Positions 1 to 5,170 of a stretch of 7,717 nucleotides of DNA are shown here, one piece after another. The DNA is from Clostridia bacterium (GTDB lineage Bacteria > Bacillota_A > Clostridia > Oscillospirales > CAG-272): assembly GCA_017529175.1 (NCBI GenBank), contig JAFXNX010000053.1, positions 1-7,717 on the forward strand, read 5' to 3'. The notes below the pieces were generated by a model. It was not told where the DNA came from. It saw only the letters and a list, made by a program, of their open reading frames with translations, and ran no database searches. The number at the start of each line of letters is the position of its first letter. Position 1 is the stretch's first letter. Both the position numbers and the translations under genes were made by a program.

Positions 1-5
1 ACGAT

Positions 6-47
6 TCACGCAAGCAGCATTGAAAGAAGAGATGTTATCTTTTTCAT
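6..47 (-). pseudogene. Signal-peptide-like start interrupted by a stop (leader peptide or broken lipoprotein gene)
   Basis: On the minus strand an ATG at 47-45 is preceded by AAAGGA (62-57), 9 bases upstream, which is a good ribosome binding site. It encodes MKKITSLLSMLLA and then a TGA stop at 8-6. The peptide looks like the start of a Sec signal peptide: two lysines followed by a hydrophobic run. A change of the stop from TGA to TGC would give L-L-A-C, a textbook lipobox. It could therefore be the 5' end of a lipoprotein gene broken by a nonsense mutation or a sequence error, a genuine 13-residue leader peptide, or chance. The window ends 5 bases beyond the stop, so this cannot be settled here. 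Single-base indels in the AAAAA run were considered; they give a poorer signal sequence or an immediate stop. The function of any downstream protein is unknown. Confidence 0.3.
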
Positions 48-67
48 ATTGATTTATCCTTTCTTTG

Positions 68-101
68 ATTAAACCCGGCGGCTGACGCCGCCGGGTTTAA
101 T
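68..101 (-). terminator. Perfect hairpin behind the tRNA-Leu gene, likely intrinsic terminator
   Basis: The arms at 68-82 and 87-101 are perfect 15-base reverse complements, GC-rich in the middle and A/T at the ends, with a TGAC loop at 83-86. The hairpin begins 2 bases after the CCA end of the tRNA on the minus strand. The T run is short (TTT, then AATC) and lies within the stem, as in bidirectional terminators of the AAACCC...GGGTTT type. It most likely ends tRNA transcription and could also stop transcripts arriving from the other side. Confidence 0.7.
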
Positions 102-102
102 A

Positions 103-187
103 TGGTGCGAGAAACGGGACTTGAACCCGTACGGTGTGAACCACACGCCCCTCAAACGTGCGCGTCTGCCAGTTCCGCCACTCTCGC
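103..187 (-). tRNA. tRNA-Leu, anticodon GAG
   Basis: This is an 85-base class II tRNA read on the minus strand. The 7-bp acceptor stem pairs GCGAGAG (187-181) with TTCTCGC (113-107), including one G-T pair, followed by discriminator A (106) and an encoded CCA (105-103). The anticodon stem CACGT/GCGTG holds the loop TTGAGGG, with anticodon GAG at 153-151, which reads CUC and CUU leucine codons. The D-stem is GCG/CGC. The T-arm is ACGGG-TTCAAGT-CCCGT. A long variable arm with a GGT/ACC stem identifies it as class II, as expected for leucine. It has its own promoter and a downstream hairpin, so it is a stand-alone gene divergent from the nucleoside hydrolase gene. No odd bases or truncation are seen. 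Confidence 0.97.
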
Positions 188-199
188 TTGCCACGCAAA

Positions 200-216
200 A
201 AAGTATACTATACTTT
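200..216. repeat. 17-base palindrome over the tRNA promoter -10 region
   Basis: AAAGTATA (200-207), a central C (208) and TATACTTT (209-216) form a perfect inverted repeat with 8-base arms. It covers the -10 box and part of the spacer of the tRNA-Leu promoter. It might be a repressor operator, or simply the by-product of two overlapping TATACT-like -10 boxes in an A/T-rich promoter. No binding protein can be named from this sequence. Confidence 0.4.
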
Positions 217-230
217 ATCCGCATTGTCAA
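202..230 (-). promoter_or_regulatory. Sigma-A type promoter of the tRNA-Leu gene
   Basis: The minus strand carries TTGACA (230-225), a 17-base spacer and TATACT (207-202). This is a full consensus -35, ideal spacing and one mismatch from consensus in the -10. Transcription should start near 195, leaving only a few bases before the tRNA 5' end at 187. A strong promoter suits a stable RNA gene. A perfect palindrome overlaps the -10 and is described separately. Confidence 0.9.
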
Positions 231-258
231 GTCTTTTTTTGAGCTAATTATCTTTTCA

Positions 259-286
259 TTGACAAGGCGTAACAATACTGTATAAT
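259..286 (+). promoter_or_regulatory. Sigma-A type promoter of the nucleoside hydrolase gene
   Basis: TTGACA (259-264), a 16-base spacer and TATAAT (281-286) are both perfect consensus boxes, and TG stands directly before the -10. Transcription should start near 293, giving a leader of about 20 bases, too short for a riboswitch. A GGAG ribosome binding site (303-306) lies 8 bases before the ATG at 315. The promoter diverges from the tRNA-Leu promoter; the two -35 boxes are 28 bases apart, so the polymerases could interfere with each other. Confidence 0.9.
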
Positions 287-314
287 GTAAGTATATTTTT
301 GCGGAGAAAGTGAT

Positions 315-1193
315 ATGAAGCCTCAAGAGATAATCGAGTATATAAACTCAAATGAGATCAAAAATATCATAATAGACTGCGACGCGGGCGCGGACGGAGA
401 CGACCAGTTCGCCCTCGCTTATGCTCTTGCATCACCGGACAAAGTAAACGTTATTGCGGTAAACTCGGCTCCGTTCAATGAGAACTCTGCCGAAACCGTG
501 AGCGCCGGCAAAGCCGAGTGTGATGAGATAATCAGCGTCGCAGAACTTGATATTGCGGCGTTCTGCGGGAGTGACGATTATATCACAAGACGCGGTAAAC
601 CTGTAATCAGCGAGGCATCTGAGAATATAAGACGGTGCGTTTTGAGTTCAGAAACACCTGTATTTGCAGTAATAACCGGGTGCTGTACCAACATCGCGAG
701 CGCTCTTGCGCTGTACCCCGAAATACGGGACAAACTGATCGTCGTATGGCTCGCTCTTGACGACCTTGAAGGAAATTCTAACACCGGAGAATACAACTAT
801 CATAACGATATCGAGGCGGGACGGCTTCTCTTTTCTCTTGCGGAAAATTTAGTCCTCGTATGCGCCGGACGTGTGGTTGCGCCATTCAGAAAGGAAGACG
901 ATGAAATCGACCGCATATTATCATCCTCAAACCCGCTTGCATCGTGGCTTCGGAACAGATTTCACGAGATCCCATGGGCGTGCGGTCTGTGGGACCTTTG
1001 CGCTGAGGGGTTGCTGATAAAGGCGGATGCGTGCGGCATGAAAGTGTCTTCCCGCCCGGTATTCGGTAAAGACGGAGAGATCGCCTCGTTCGATGATGTG
1101 AAAAAGATCGTCGTAGTCGACCGAAACGACCCTGAGGCGATAATCACTGACTGCGCAAGCAGAATCAACAACTATATGAGAACTCTCGCTTGA
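315..1193 (+). CDS. Inosine-uridine-type nucleoside hydrolase family protein, divergent
   Basis: This 292-residue protein belongs to the nucleoside hydrolase superfamily, cytosolic Ca2+ enzymes that split the N-glycosidic bond of nucleosides to give base and ribose in salvage. The length fits the usual 300 or so. The N-terminal metal motif is DCDAGADGDD (21-30), the DxDxGxDxDD variant of the classic DxDxGxDD signature. N50 lies in the VIAVN strand. TGCCTNIASAL (121-131) corresponds to the family's GPLTNIA motif, and EYNYHNDIEAG (159-169) to its aEfN...DPEAA motif. Near the C-terminus, LWDLCAEG (225-232) keeps the calcium-binding Asp (D227) but has Trp (W226) where canonical enzymes have the catalytic His. 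Hydrolase chemistry is therefore likely, but the substrate cannot be assigned. There is no signal peptide or membrane segment. The start is fixed by GGAG 8 bases upstream. It is probably transcribed alone, from its own promoter to a hairpin at its stop codon. Confidence 0.82.
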   Translation: MKPQEIIEYINSNEIKNIIIDCDAGADGDDQFALAYALASPDKVNVIAVNSAPFNENSAETVSAGKAECDEIISVAELDIAAFCGSDDYITRRGKPVISEASENIRRCVLSSETPVFAVITGCCTNIASALALYPEIRDKLIVVWLALDDLEGNSNTGEYNYHNDIEAGRLLFSLAENLVLVCAGRVVAPFRKEDDEIDRILSSSNPLASWLRNRFHEIPWACGLWDLCAEGLLIKADACGMKVSSRPVFGKDGEIASFDDVKKIVVVDRNDPEAIITDCASRINNYMRTLA

Positions 1194-1207
1194 CGGAGTC
1201 CTCTTTT
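1178..1207 (+). terminator. Candidate intrinsic terminator overlapping the nucleoside hydrolase stop codon
   Basis: GAGAACTC (1178-1185) can pair with GAGTCCTC (1196-1203) with a single A-C mismatch, leaving a 10-base loop that contains the TGA stop, followed by TTTT (1204-1207). The stem is modest and the T run short, so strength is uncertain. Its place just before the next promoter supports the call. Confidence 0.45.
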
Positions 1208-1213
1208 AAATTA

Positions 1214-1242
1214 TTGACTTTTAATATAAATAGTAGTATAAT
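1214..1242 (+). promoter_or_regulatory. Sigma-A type promoter of the NusG-II/Gx/apbE/miaB/ylbF/mutS gene run
   Basis: TTGACT (1214-1219), a 17-base spacer and TATAAT (1237-1242) match the housekeeping consensus with one mismatch. Transcription should begin near 1249. The leader is about 24 bases with no room for a riboswitch. GGAG (1263-1266) lies 6 bases before the ATG at 1273. I saw no equally good promoter in the later intergenic gaps, so this one may serve all six downstream genes. Confidence 0.88.
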
Positions 1243-1272
1243 TAATAATTAGTTTATTGATCGGAGTAAAAA

Positions 1273-1662
1273 ATGACACGAAAAATGCCGTCAAAAAGAA
1301 TCACGATAGTCGACATAATAATACTTGTGTCCGTAGTCGTTATAACGGCATTATCAGTCCTACTCACGATCTTTGGATCATCCCCTTCTTCCGCCGCTGT
1401 TATAACCACGGCGGACGAAAGCTTTGAGGTGTCGTTGCAGTCTGACAGAACTTTTGAATTCTCATCAAACGGCTATAATTACAAAGCAGTCGTTGCAGAC
1501 GGTGAGATCTCGATCGTCGAGTGCGACTGCCCCGACGGAATATGCCGTTCAAGCGCTCCCGTCGGAAAGAACGGCGGATCGATCGTATGTATACCGGGTA
1601 AAGTCATAATCACTTGCGGCGAGGAGGTGACAAGCGATGAAGCTGACGTCGTCGTCGGTTAG
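1273..1662 (+). CDS. Membrane-anchored NusG domain II-containing protein (EetA-like)
   Basis: This 129-residue protein has a short basic N-terminus, one membrane anchor at about residues 12-34, and a small extracytoplasmic domain. The C-terminal half matches the stand-alone NusG domain II family: CDCPDGIC (84-91), then GGSIVCIPGKVIITC (101-115). The cysteines at 84, 86, 91, 106 and 115 could form disulfides or bind a cofactor, since the domain should lie outside the membrane. Despite the family name it lacks the NusG NGN domain and is not expected to be a transcription factor. Family members commonly sit beside Gx/Hpre_diP_synt_I proteins and ApbE, and the EetA protein of the Listeria flavin-based extracellular electron transfer locus is, as I recall, of this type. 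The biochemical role is unknown. The gene overlaps the next by 26 bases and opens the six-gene run. Confidence 0.82.
   Translation: MTRKMPSKRITIVDIIILVSVVVITALSVLLTIFGSSPSSAAVITTADESFEVSLQSDRTFEFSSNGYNYKAVVADGEISIVECDCPDGICRSSAPVGKNGGSIVCIPGKVIITCGEEVTSDEADVVVG
1622..1627 (+). promoter_or_regulatory. Strong ribosome binding site inside the preceding gene, sets the Gx-family start
   Basis: AGGAGG lies 9 bases before the ATG at 1637 and within the last codons of the NusG-II gene. A near-perfect Shine-Dalgarno sequence here supports the overlapping start, and implies that the two proteins are translationally coupled. Confidence 0.8.
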
Positions 1663-2173
1663 AACGAGATACGTTGCGGAATGCGCATCGCTATTCCTTT
1701 TGTCGCTTGCGCTGACGTATCTTGAAACGCTTATCCCCTTCGCATCGTTTATGCCCCTGCCGGGATTCAAGCCGGGGCTTGCAAATATCGTGGTAGTCGC
1801 GGCATTCTTCCGTCTGTCGCCCGCCGCGTCTTTTGTAATATCGCTCTCAAAAGTCGCGATCAGCGGGATACTCTTCTGGGGAATAACGACCACCGCGTTT
1901 TCAGCCTGCGGCGCGCTTCTCTCGTTTATTACGCTTTGCGTTTTGACAAAAGTCTTCGGATCAAAGATCGGTTTTATCGGTCTTTCGGTATCAATGGCGC
2001 TCGCTCATAACATCGGACAGCTCGCGTGCGCCGCGCTTCTGATGTCAAACGCGTCCGTATTTTCATACTTCCCCGCGCTCTCAGCCGCATCTCTTATCTT
2101 CGGCTCGCTGACCGGGGCTGTACTTTCATCGCTGCCTGAACGCATTTATCTACGGAAAGGAAACGACACATGA
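1637..2173 (+). CDS. Gx transporter / Hpre_diP_synt_I family membrane protein (EetB-like)
   Basis: This is a 178-residue, very hydrophobic protein with about five membrane segments (roughly 15-33, 47-59, 63-80, 85-104 and 112-135, with a further hydrophobic stretch at 145-165). It matches the family annotated as heptaprenyl diphosphate synthase component I or Gx transporter: PLPGFKPGLAN (40-50, usually PGIKLGLAN), a CGALLS segment (91-95), and HNIGQL (124-129) before another helix. The prenyltransferase label is historical; no DDxxD motif is present, so prenyl synthesis is not supported. The family resembles ECF-type substrate-binding membrane proteins, and EetB of the Listeria electron-transfer locus is, to my recollection, a member. 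An involvement in flavin or quinone handling is inferred from context only. The start follows an AGGAGG site in the upstream gene, and the end overlaps apbE by four bases (ATGA). Confidence 0.83.
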   Translation: MKLTSSSVRTRYVAECASLFLLSLALTYLETLIPFASFMPLPGFKPGLANIVVVAAFFRLSPAASFVISLSKVAISGILFWGITTTAFSACGALLSFITLCVLTKVFGSKIGFIGLSVSMALAHNIGQLACAALLMSNASVFSYFPALSAASLIFGSLTGAVLSSLPERIYLRKGNDT

Positions 2174-3258
2174 TCAAACGTATATCGTCCTTTATCATCC
2201 TGTCAATAATGGTACTGTCTCTTCTGTCGTCATGCGGTGAAGAAGAAGTGATACCTTCCGAGTATTATTCGGCGACCTTTTTCGCAATGGACACAGAGGT
2301 CACAGTCAAGCTCGCAAGAGATACGGGGCTGAAGGACGAGAAAGAAAAAACGATATATCACGACGACGCTCATCTCTCGGAGATAGTCAGGTCCTGCGCG
2401 GATATTGCCAAAGAAAAAGAACTTCTTCTCTCTGCAACGGACGAGTCAAGCGCAATATCGGAGCTTAACCGGGAGTCCGACGTATTTCTTGATTTCAACG
2501 AAGAAGTCACGGATCTTCTGAAAAAGTCGTTTGAAATAAGCGCCGCTACTGACGGAGCGTTCGACGTCACGATAGGAACCGTGACAAAGCTATGGAACGT
2601 AACGGGCGGCAATCCCGAGATCCCGTCGGACGATGATATCGCATCCGCGCTTTCGCACGTTGGATACGGCAAGATCGAACTTGACGGCGCGAACGTAAAG
2701 AAACTCGACAGAGAGACAAAACTCGATCTCGGAGCTATCGGCAAGGGTTACGCTCTCGGACTGATGACCGAGTATCTGGCGACGACAGACGTAGTATACG
2801 GTCTTGTCTCTTTCGGCGGAAACGTCGGAGTATTCGGCGCGAAGCCGAACGGCGCAAAATTCAAAGTCGGCATAACCGACGCGCTTGACACGAGCCGCGT
2901 TTGCGGATATGTGTTCGTCGACAAACAATTTGTGTCTGTCTCGGGAGACTATGAAAGATTCTTTACGGCAGACGGATGCAAATATTCGCATATTTTCGAT
3001 CCCGCAACAGGAAGACCCGCGGAAACGGACATAACCGGGGTCGCTGTCATTTGCCCCGACTCATCATACGCCGATGCGCTCTCAACCGCTCTCTTCGTAA
3101 AAGGATCCGACGGCGCCATAGAGTTTTACAATACTCACCCCGGGGATTTTGAAGCGGTGATACAGACAAAAGACGGGAGACTTATTCTCACCGGCGGACT
3201 GATGAAGGACGGAGAATTTGAAGAATACGTTGAGCCGCCTGCCACAGGGGAAGAATAA
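2170..3258 (+). CDS. apbE: ApbE-family FAD:protein FMN transferase, lipoprotein
   Basis: ApbE enzymes take FMN from FAD and attach it covalently to Thr/Ser of target proteins outside the cytoplasmic membrane. This 362-residue protein begins with a lipoprotein signal peptide: basic MIKR, a hydrophobic core to residue 19, and lipobox LSSC with C22 as the lipidated cysteine. Family motifs follow in order: FAMDT (38-42), LDLGAIGKGYA (185-195), SFGGNV (214-219), SVSGDYERFF (256-265), HIFDPATGRP (274-283), and ADALSTAL (301-308), with D302 and T306 at the expected Mg2+ site. Length and order are normal and the enzyme looks active. AAGGA (2157-2161) lies 8 bases before the ATG, which overlaps the upstream stop as ATGA, so translation is coupled to the EetB-like gene. 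No FMN-bind domain acceptor is found in the window, so its target must lie elsewhere or be atypical. The tail (352-362) is Pro/Glu-rich and low in complexity. Confidence 0.95.
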   Translation: MIKRISSFIILSIMVLSLLSSCGEEEVIPSEYYSATFFAMDTEVTVKLARDTGLKDEKEKTIYHDDAHLSEIVRSCADIAKEKELLLSATDESSAISELNRESDVFLDFNEEVTDLLKKSFEISAATDGAFDVTIGTVTKLWNVTGGNPEIPSDDDIASALSHVGYGKIELDGANVKKLDRETKLDLGAIGKGYALGLMTEYLATTDVVYGLVSFGGNVGVFGAKPNGAKFKVGITDALDTSRVCGYVFVDKQFVSVSGDYERFFTADGCKYSHIFDPATGRPAETDITGVAVICPDSSYADALSTALFVKGSDGAIEFYNTHPGDFEAVIQTKDGRLILTGGLMKDGEFEEYVEPPATGEE

Positions 3259-3259
3259 C

Positions 3260-3272
3260 GGAGGAAGCCTTG
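3260..3272 (+). promoter_or_regulatory. Ribosome binding site and TTG start of miaB
   Basis: GGAGG (3260-3264) lies 5 bases before a TTG at 3270. No in-frame ATG exists between this site and the first conserved MiaB motif, so TTG is the best start. The gap after the apbE stop is only 11 bases. Confidence 0.75.
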
Positions 3273-4700
3273 GAAAACAGCACGATCAATGAAAAATATG
3301 TCGACGACGCACTTGTCGCAAAACAGCTCGGATACGCTGACGAAGTATCGCACATACTTAAAACGGACGAACGTTTTGCAAAGCGCGCGCCGAAGTATTA
3401 TATACTGACGCTCGGTTGTCAGCAGAACGAAGCGGACAGCGAAAGGATCGCGGGTCTGTGCGCTCTTATGGGGTACACGGCATCGGATGATCCGAACGAC
3501 GCATCGATAATATTCGTAAACACCTGCGCTATACGCGAGCACGCCGAAACGAGGGCGATATCGTTCATCGGCGAGTACAAACATATAAAAGAGCGCGACC
3601 CGTCTGTTATCATCGCCGTTGGCGGCTGTATGGTAACGCAACCTCATATCGCCGAAAAAATCAAGCACAATATACCCTACGTCAGTTTCACCTTTGATAC
3701 AGGTTCCCTTTACAAGATACCGGAGCTTGTGCTCGGCGCTCTTGCCGGAAAGCGGCGCCGTTTCGACACGGACGGGGAGTTTCTGATCGCGGAAGGTATA
3801 CCGTCAGTCAGAAAAGTTTCGCACAGCGCGTGGCTCTCGATCATGTACGGTTGCAACAACTTCTGCTCGTACTGTATCGTCCCATATGTAAGAGGACGCG
3901 AAAGAAGCAGACGAATAAATGATATACTCGAAGAGGCGAAGCGCCTGATCTCATCCGGCGCAAAGGAGATAACTCTTCTCGGGCAGAACGTCAATTCGTA
4001 CGGAAAAGACACCGCGGAAGGCAAGGACTTTGCCGATCTTATAAAGATGATATGCCGTCTTGACGGAGATTTCCGCCTCAAATTCATGACGAGCCATCCA
4101 AAGGACGCGTCGGACAAGCTGATAGCGGCTATGGCTGAAGAAGAAAAGATGGCAAAGCATTTTCATCTTCCCGTACAGTCCGGCTCCGATGATATATTAA
4201 AACGAATGAACAGACACTATGACGTCGGGCGCTATATGTCGATCGTTGAAAAACTGAAGAGCGCCGTTCCCGACGTCAGCATAACGTCGGATATCATTGT
4301 CGCTTTTCCGGGAGAGACGGAGGACGATTTTGAAGCGACGCTCGACCTAATAAAGGAAGTCAGATTTGACGCTCTGTTCTCTTTCATCTTCTCCCCGCGC
4401 ACAGGCACGCCCGCCGCAAAGATGGACGGACAGATACCGAAGGAGGTATCGCGCGAGCGCTTTGCAAGACTTCTCGACGTTGCGAATCCGATATCGCTCG
4501 AACGGAATTCGAGATTCCTCGGAAGGACCGTAAGAGCCCTCGCGGAAGAGGTTTCAAAAGATAACGGACTTATCACAGGACGTGGAGACAGCCCGCGTCC
4601 GATACACTTCGCGGCGGATAAGGGCGTTATAGGAAATTTCGTTAACGTCAGAATTACAAAAGCAGAAACGTTCTCAATGAACGGAGAAATTCAGAAATAA
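3270..4700 (+). CDS. miaB: tRNA-2-methylthio-N6-dimethylallyladenosine synthase MiaB
   Basis: MiaB is a radical-SAM methylthiotransferase that converts i6A37 to ms2i6A37 in tRNAs reading UNN codons, using two [4Fe-4S] clusters. This 476-residue protein has the full architecture. After an N-terminal extension of about 40 residues comes the UPF0004 domain, with auxiliary-cluster cysteines C50 (TLGCQQNEAD), C86 (NTCAIRE) and C120 (GGCMV). The radical-SAM core has C195, C199 and C202 in YGCNNFCSYC, followed by IVPYVRGRERSR. GQNVNSYG (238-245), HLPVQSGS (299-306) and FSPRTGTPA (374-382) are typical of MiaB rather than of the relatives MtaB or RimO. A TRAM-like RNA-binding domain fills about 415-476. 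The start is TTG. It sits 11 bases after apbE and 13 before a YlbF-family gene, a pairing that recalls ymcB-ymcA in Bacillus. The neighbouring tRNA-Leu(GAG) shows A at position 37 only if unmodified; whether it is a MiaB substrate is not indicated (its codons are CUN, not UNN). Confidence 0.97.
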   Translation: MENSTINEKYVDDALVAKQLGYADEVSHILKTDERFAKRAPKYYILTLGCQQNEADSERIAGLCALMGYTASDDPNDASIIFVNTCAIREHAETRAISFIGEYKHIKERDPSVIIAVGGCMVTQPHIAEKIKHNIPYVSFTFDTGSLYKIPELVLGALAGKRRRFDTDGEFLIAEGIPSVRKVSHSAWLSIMYGCNNFCSYCIVPYVRGRERSRRINDILEEAKRLISSGAKEITLLGQNVNSYGKDTAEGKDFADLIKMICRLDGDFRLKFMTSHPKDASDKLIAAMAEEEKMAKHFHLPVQSGSDDILKRMNRHYDVGRYMSIVEKLKSAVPDVSITSDIIVAFPGETEDDFEATLDLIKEVRFDALFSFIFSPRTGTPAAKMDGQIPKEVSRERFARLLDVANPISLERNSRFLGRTVRALAEEVSKDNGLITGRGDSPRPIHFAADKGVIGNFVNVRITKAETFSMNGEIQK

Positions 4701-4713
4701 ACGGAGATATAAC

Positions 4714-5118
4714 ATGGAACTTATTTTATCAAAAGAACTTATCGAAGCAATACACAAAGCGGGCGATATCATAAAAGCCGATCATCGCTGCATTGAAATG
4801 GCGAAGGCGTCCGAGGAATACGACAACAACGCGGAAATACGCGCTCTTCTCGACGAGTATTCAACTCTTCAGGAAGCGCTCTCAGCCGAATATACGAAGC
4901 CTGAGCTTGACGACTCTGTCATAAAGCCCATGCAGGACAGAATGAACGAGATCTTCACAAAAGTCACGAACGACCCCGCCTACGTTCGTCTCAAAGAAGC
5001 GTCGGAGCTTTACAGCGAAATGACGGACGCGGTATATGAAGAGCTCGAATTCGCGATCACGGGCAAGCGCCGTGAAAAGTGTACTCACGACTGTTCTACC
5101 TGCCACGGCTGCGATTGA
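4714..5118 (+). CDS. YlbF/YmcA family regulator with cysteine-rich C-terminal tail
   Basis: This 134-residue, mostly helical, acidic protein belongs to the YlbF/YmcA (Com_YlbF, DUF964) family. Helices span roughly 5-30, 36-60 and 66-112. Characteristic features are the amphipathic SKELIEAIHKAGDII start and the NDPAYVRLKEASELY segment (86-100). In B. subtilis, relatives YlbF (RicF) and YmcA (RicA) form a complex with YaaT (RicT) that binds [4Fe-4S] clusters and affects RNase Y-dependent mRNA processing, competence, biofilm and sporulation. Here the tail holds C123, C127, C130 and C133, a CxxxCxxCxxC array that suits Fe-S or zinc binding. That fits the Ric proteins, whose cluster ligands include C-terminal cysteines. 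GGAG (4703-4706) lies 7 bases before the ATG. Placement between miaB and mutS matches YmcA better than YlbF, but the family member cannot be fixed from sequence alone. Confidence 0.85.
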   Translation: MELILSKELIEAIHKAGDIIKADHRCIEMAKASEEYDNNAEIRALLDEYSTLQEALSAEYTKPELDDSVIKPMQDRMNEIFTKVTNDPAYVRLKEASELYSEMTDAVYEELEFAITGKRREKCTHDCSTCHGCD

Positions 5119-5157
5119 TCGCGTGATAAATTATTCAGTTTACAGGAAAGTCTGACC

Positions 5158-5170
5158 GGAGGTTCTTATG
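5158..5170 (+). promoter_or_regulatory. Ribosome binding site and ATG start of mutS
   Basis: GGAGG (5158-5162) lies 5 bases before the ATG at 5168. The 49-base gap from the YlbF-family gene shows no convincing promoter or terminator hairpin, so mutS is probably read through from upstream. The start places the FxE mismatch motif at residues 29-31, slightly nearer the N-terminus than in E. coli (36-38), as expected for MutS with a short leader. Confidence 0.8.

Noticed and set aside
241..314. Riboswitch or T-box leader before the nucleoside hydrolase gene
   Set aside because: The promoter places the transcript start near 293, leaving only about 20 bases of leader.
69..326. Minus-strand open frame of 85 codons across the tRNA-Leu gene
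   Set aside because: It runs through the tRNA, its promoter and the hairpin, and its product resembles no protein; the tRNA explains the sequence.
1273..1662. NusG transcription factor
   Set aside because: Only the domain-II fold is present, behind a membrane anchor, and the NGN domain that binds RNA polymerase is missing.
1637..2173. Heptaprenyl diphosphate synthase activity for the Gx-family protein
   Set aside because: The family label suggests it, but the protein is a multi-pass membrane protein with no DDxxD prenyltransferase motif.
3135..3668. Minus-strand open frame (177 codons) across the apbE-miaB junction
   Set aside because: Both plus-strand genes here have strong family motifs, and the antisense product is unlike any known protein.
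5119..5157. Separate promoter for mutS in the 49-base gap
   Set aside because: TTGATC at 5115-5120 resembles a -35 box, but no TATAAT-like box lies at suitable spacing.
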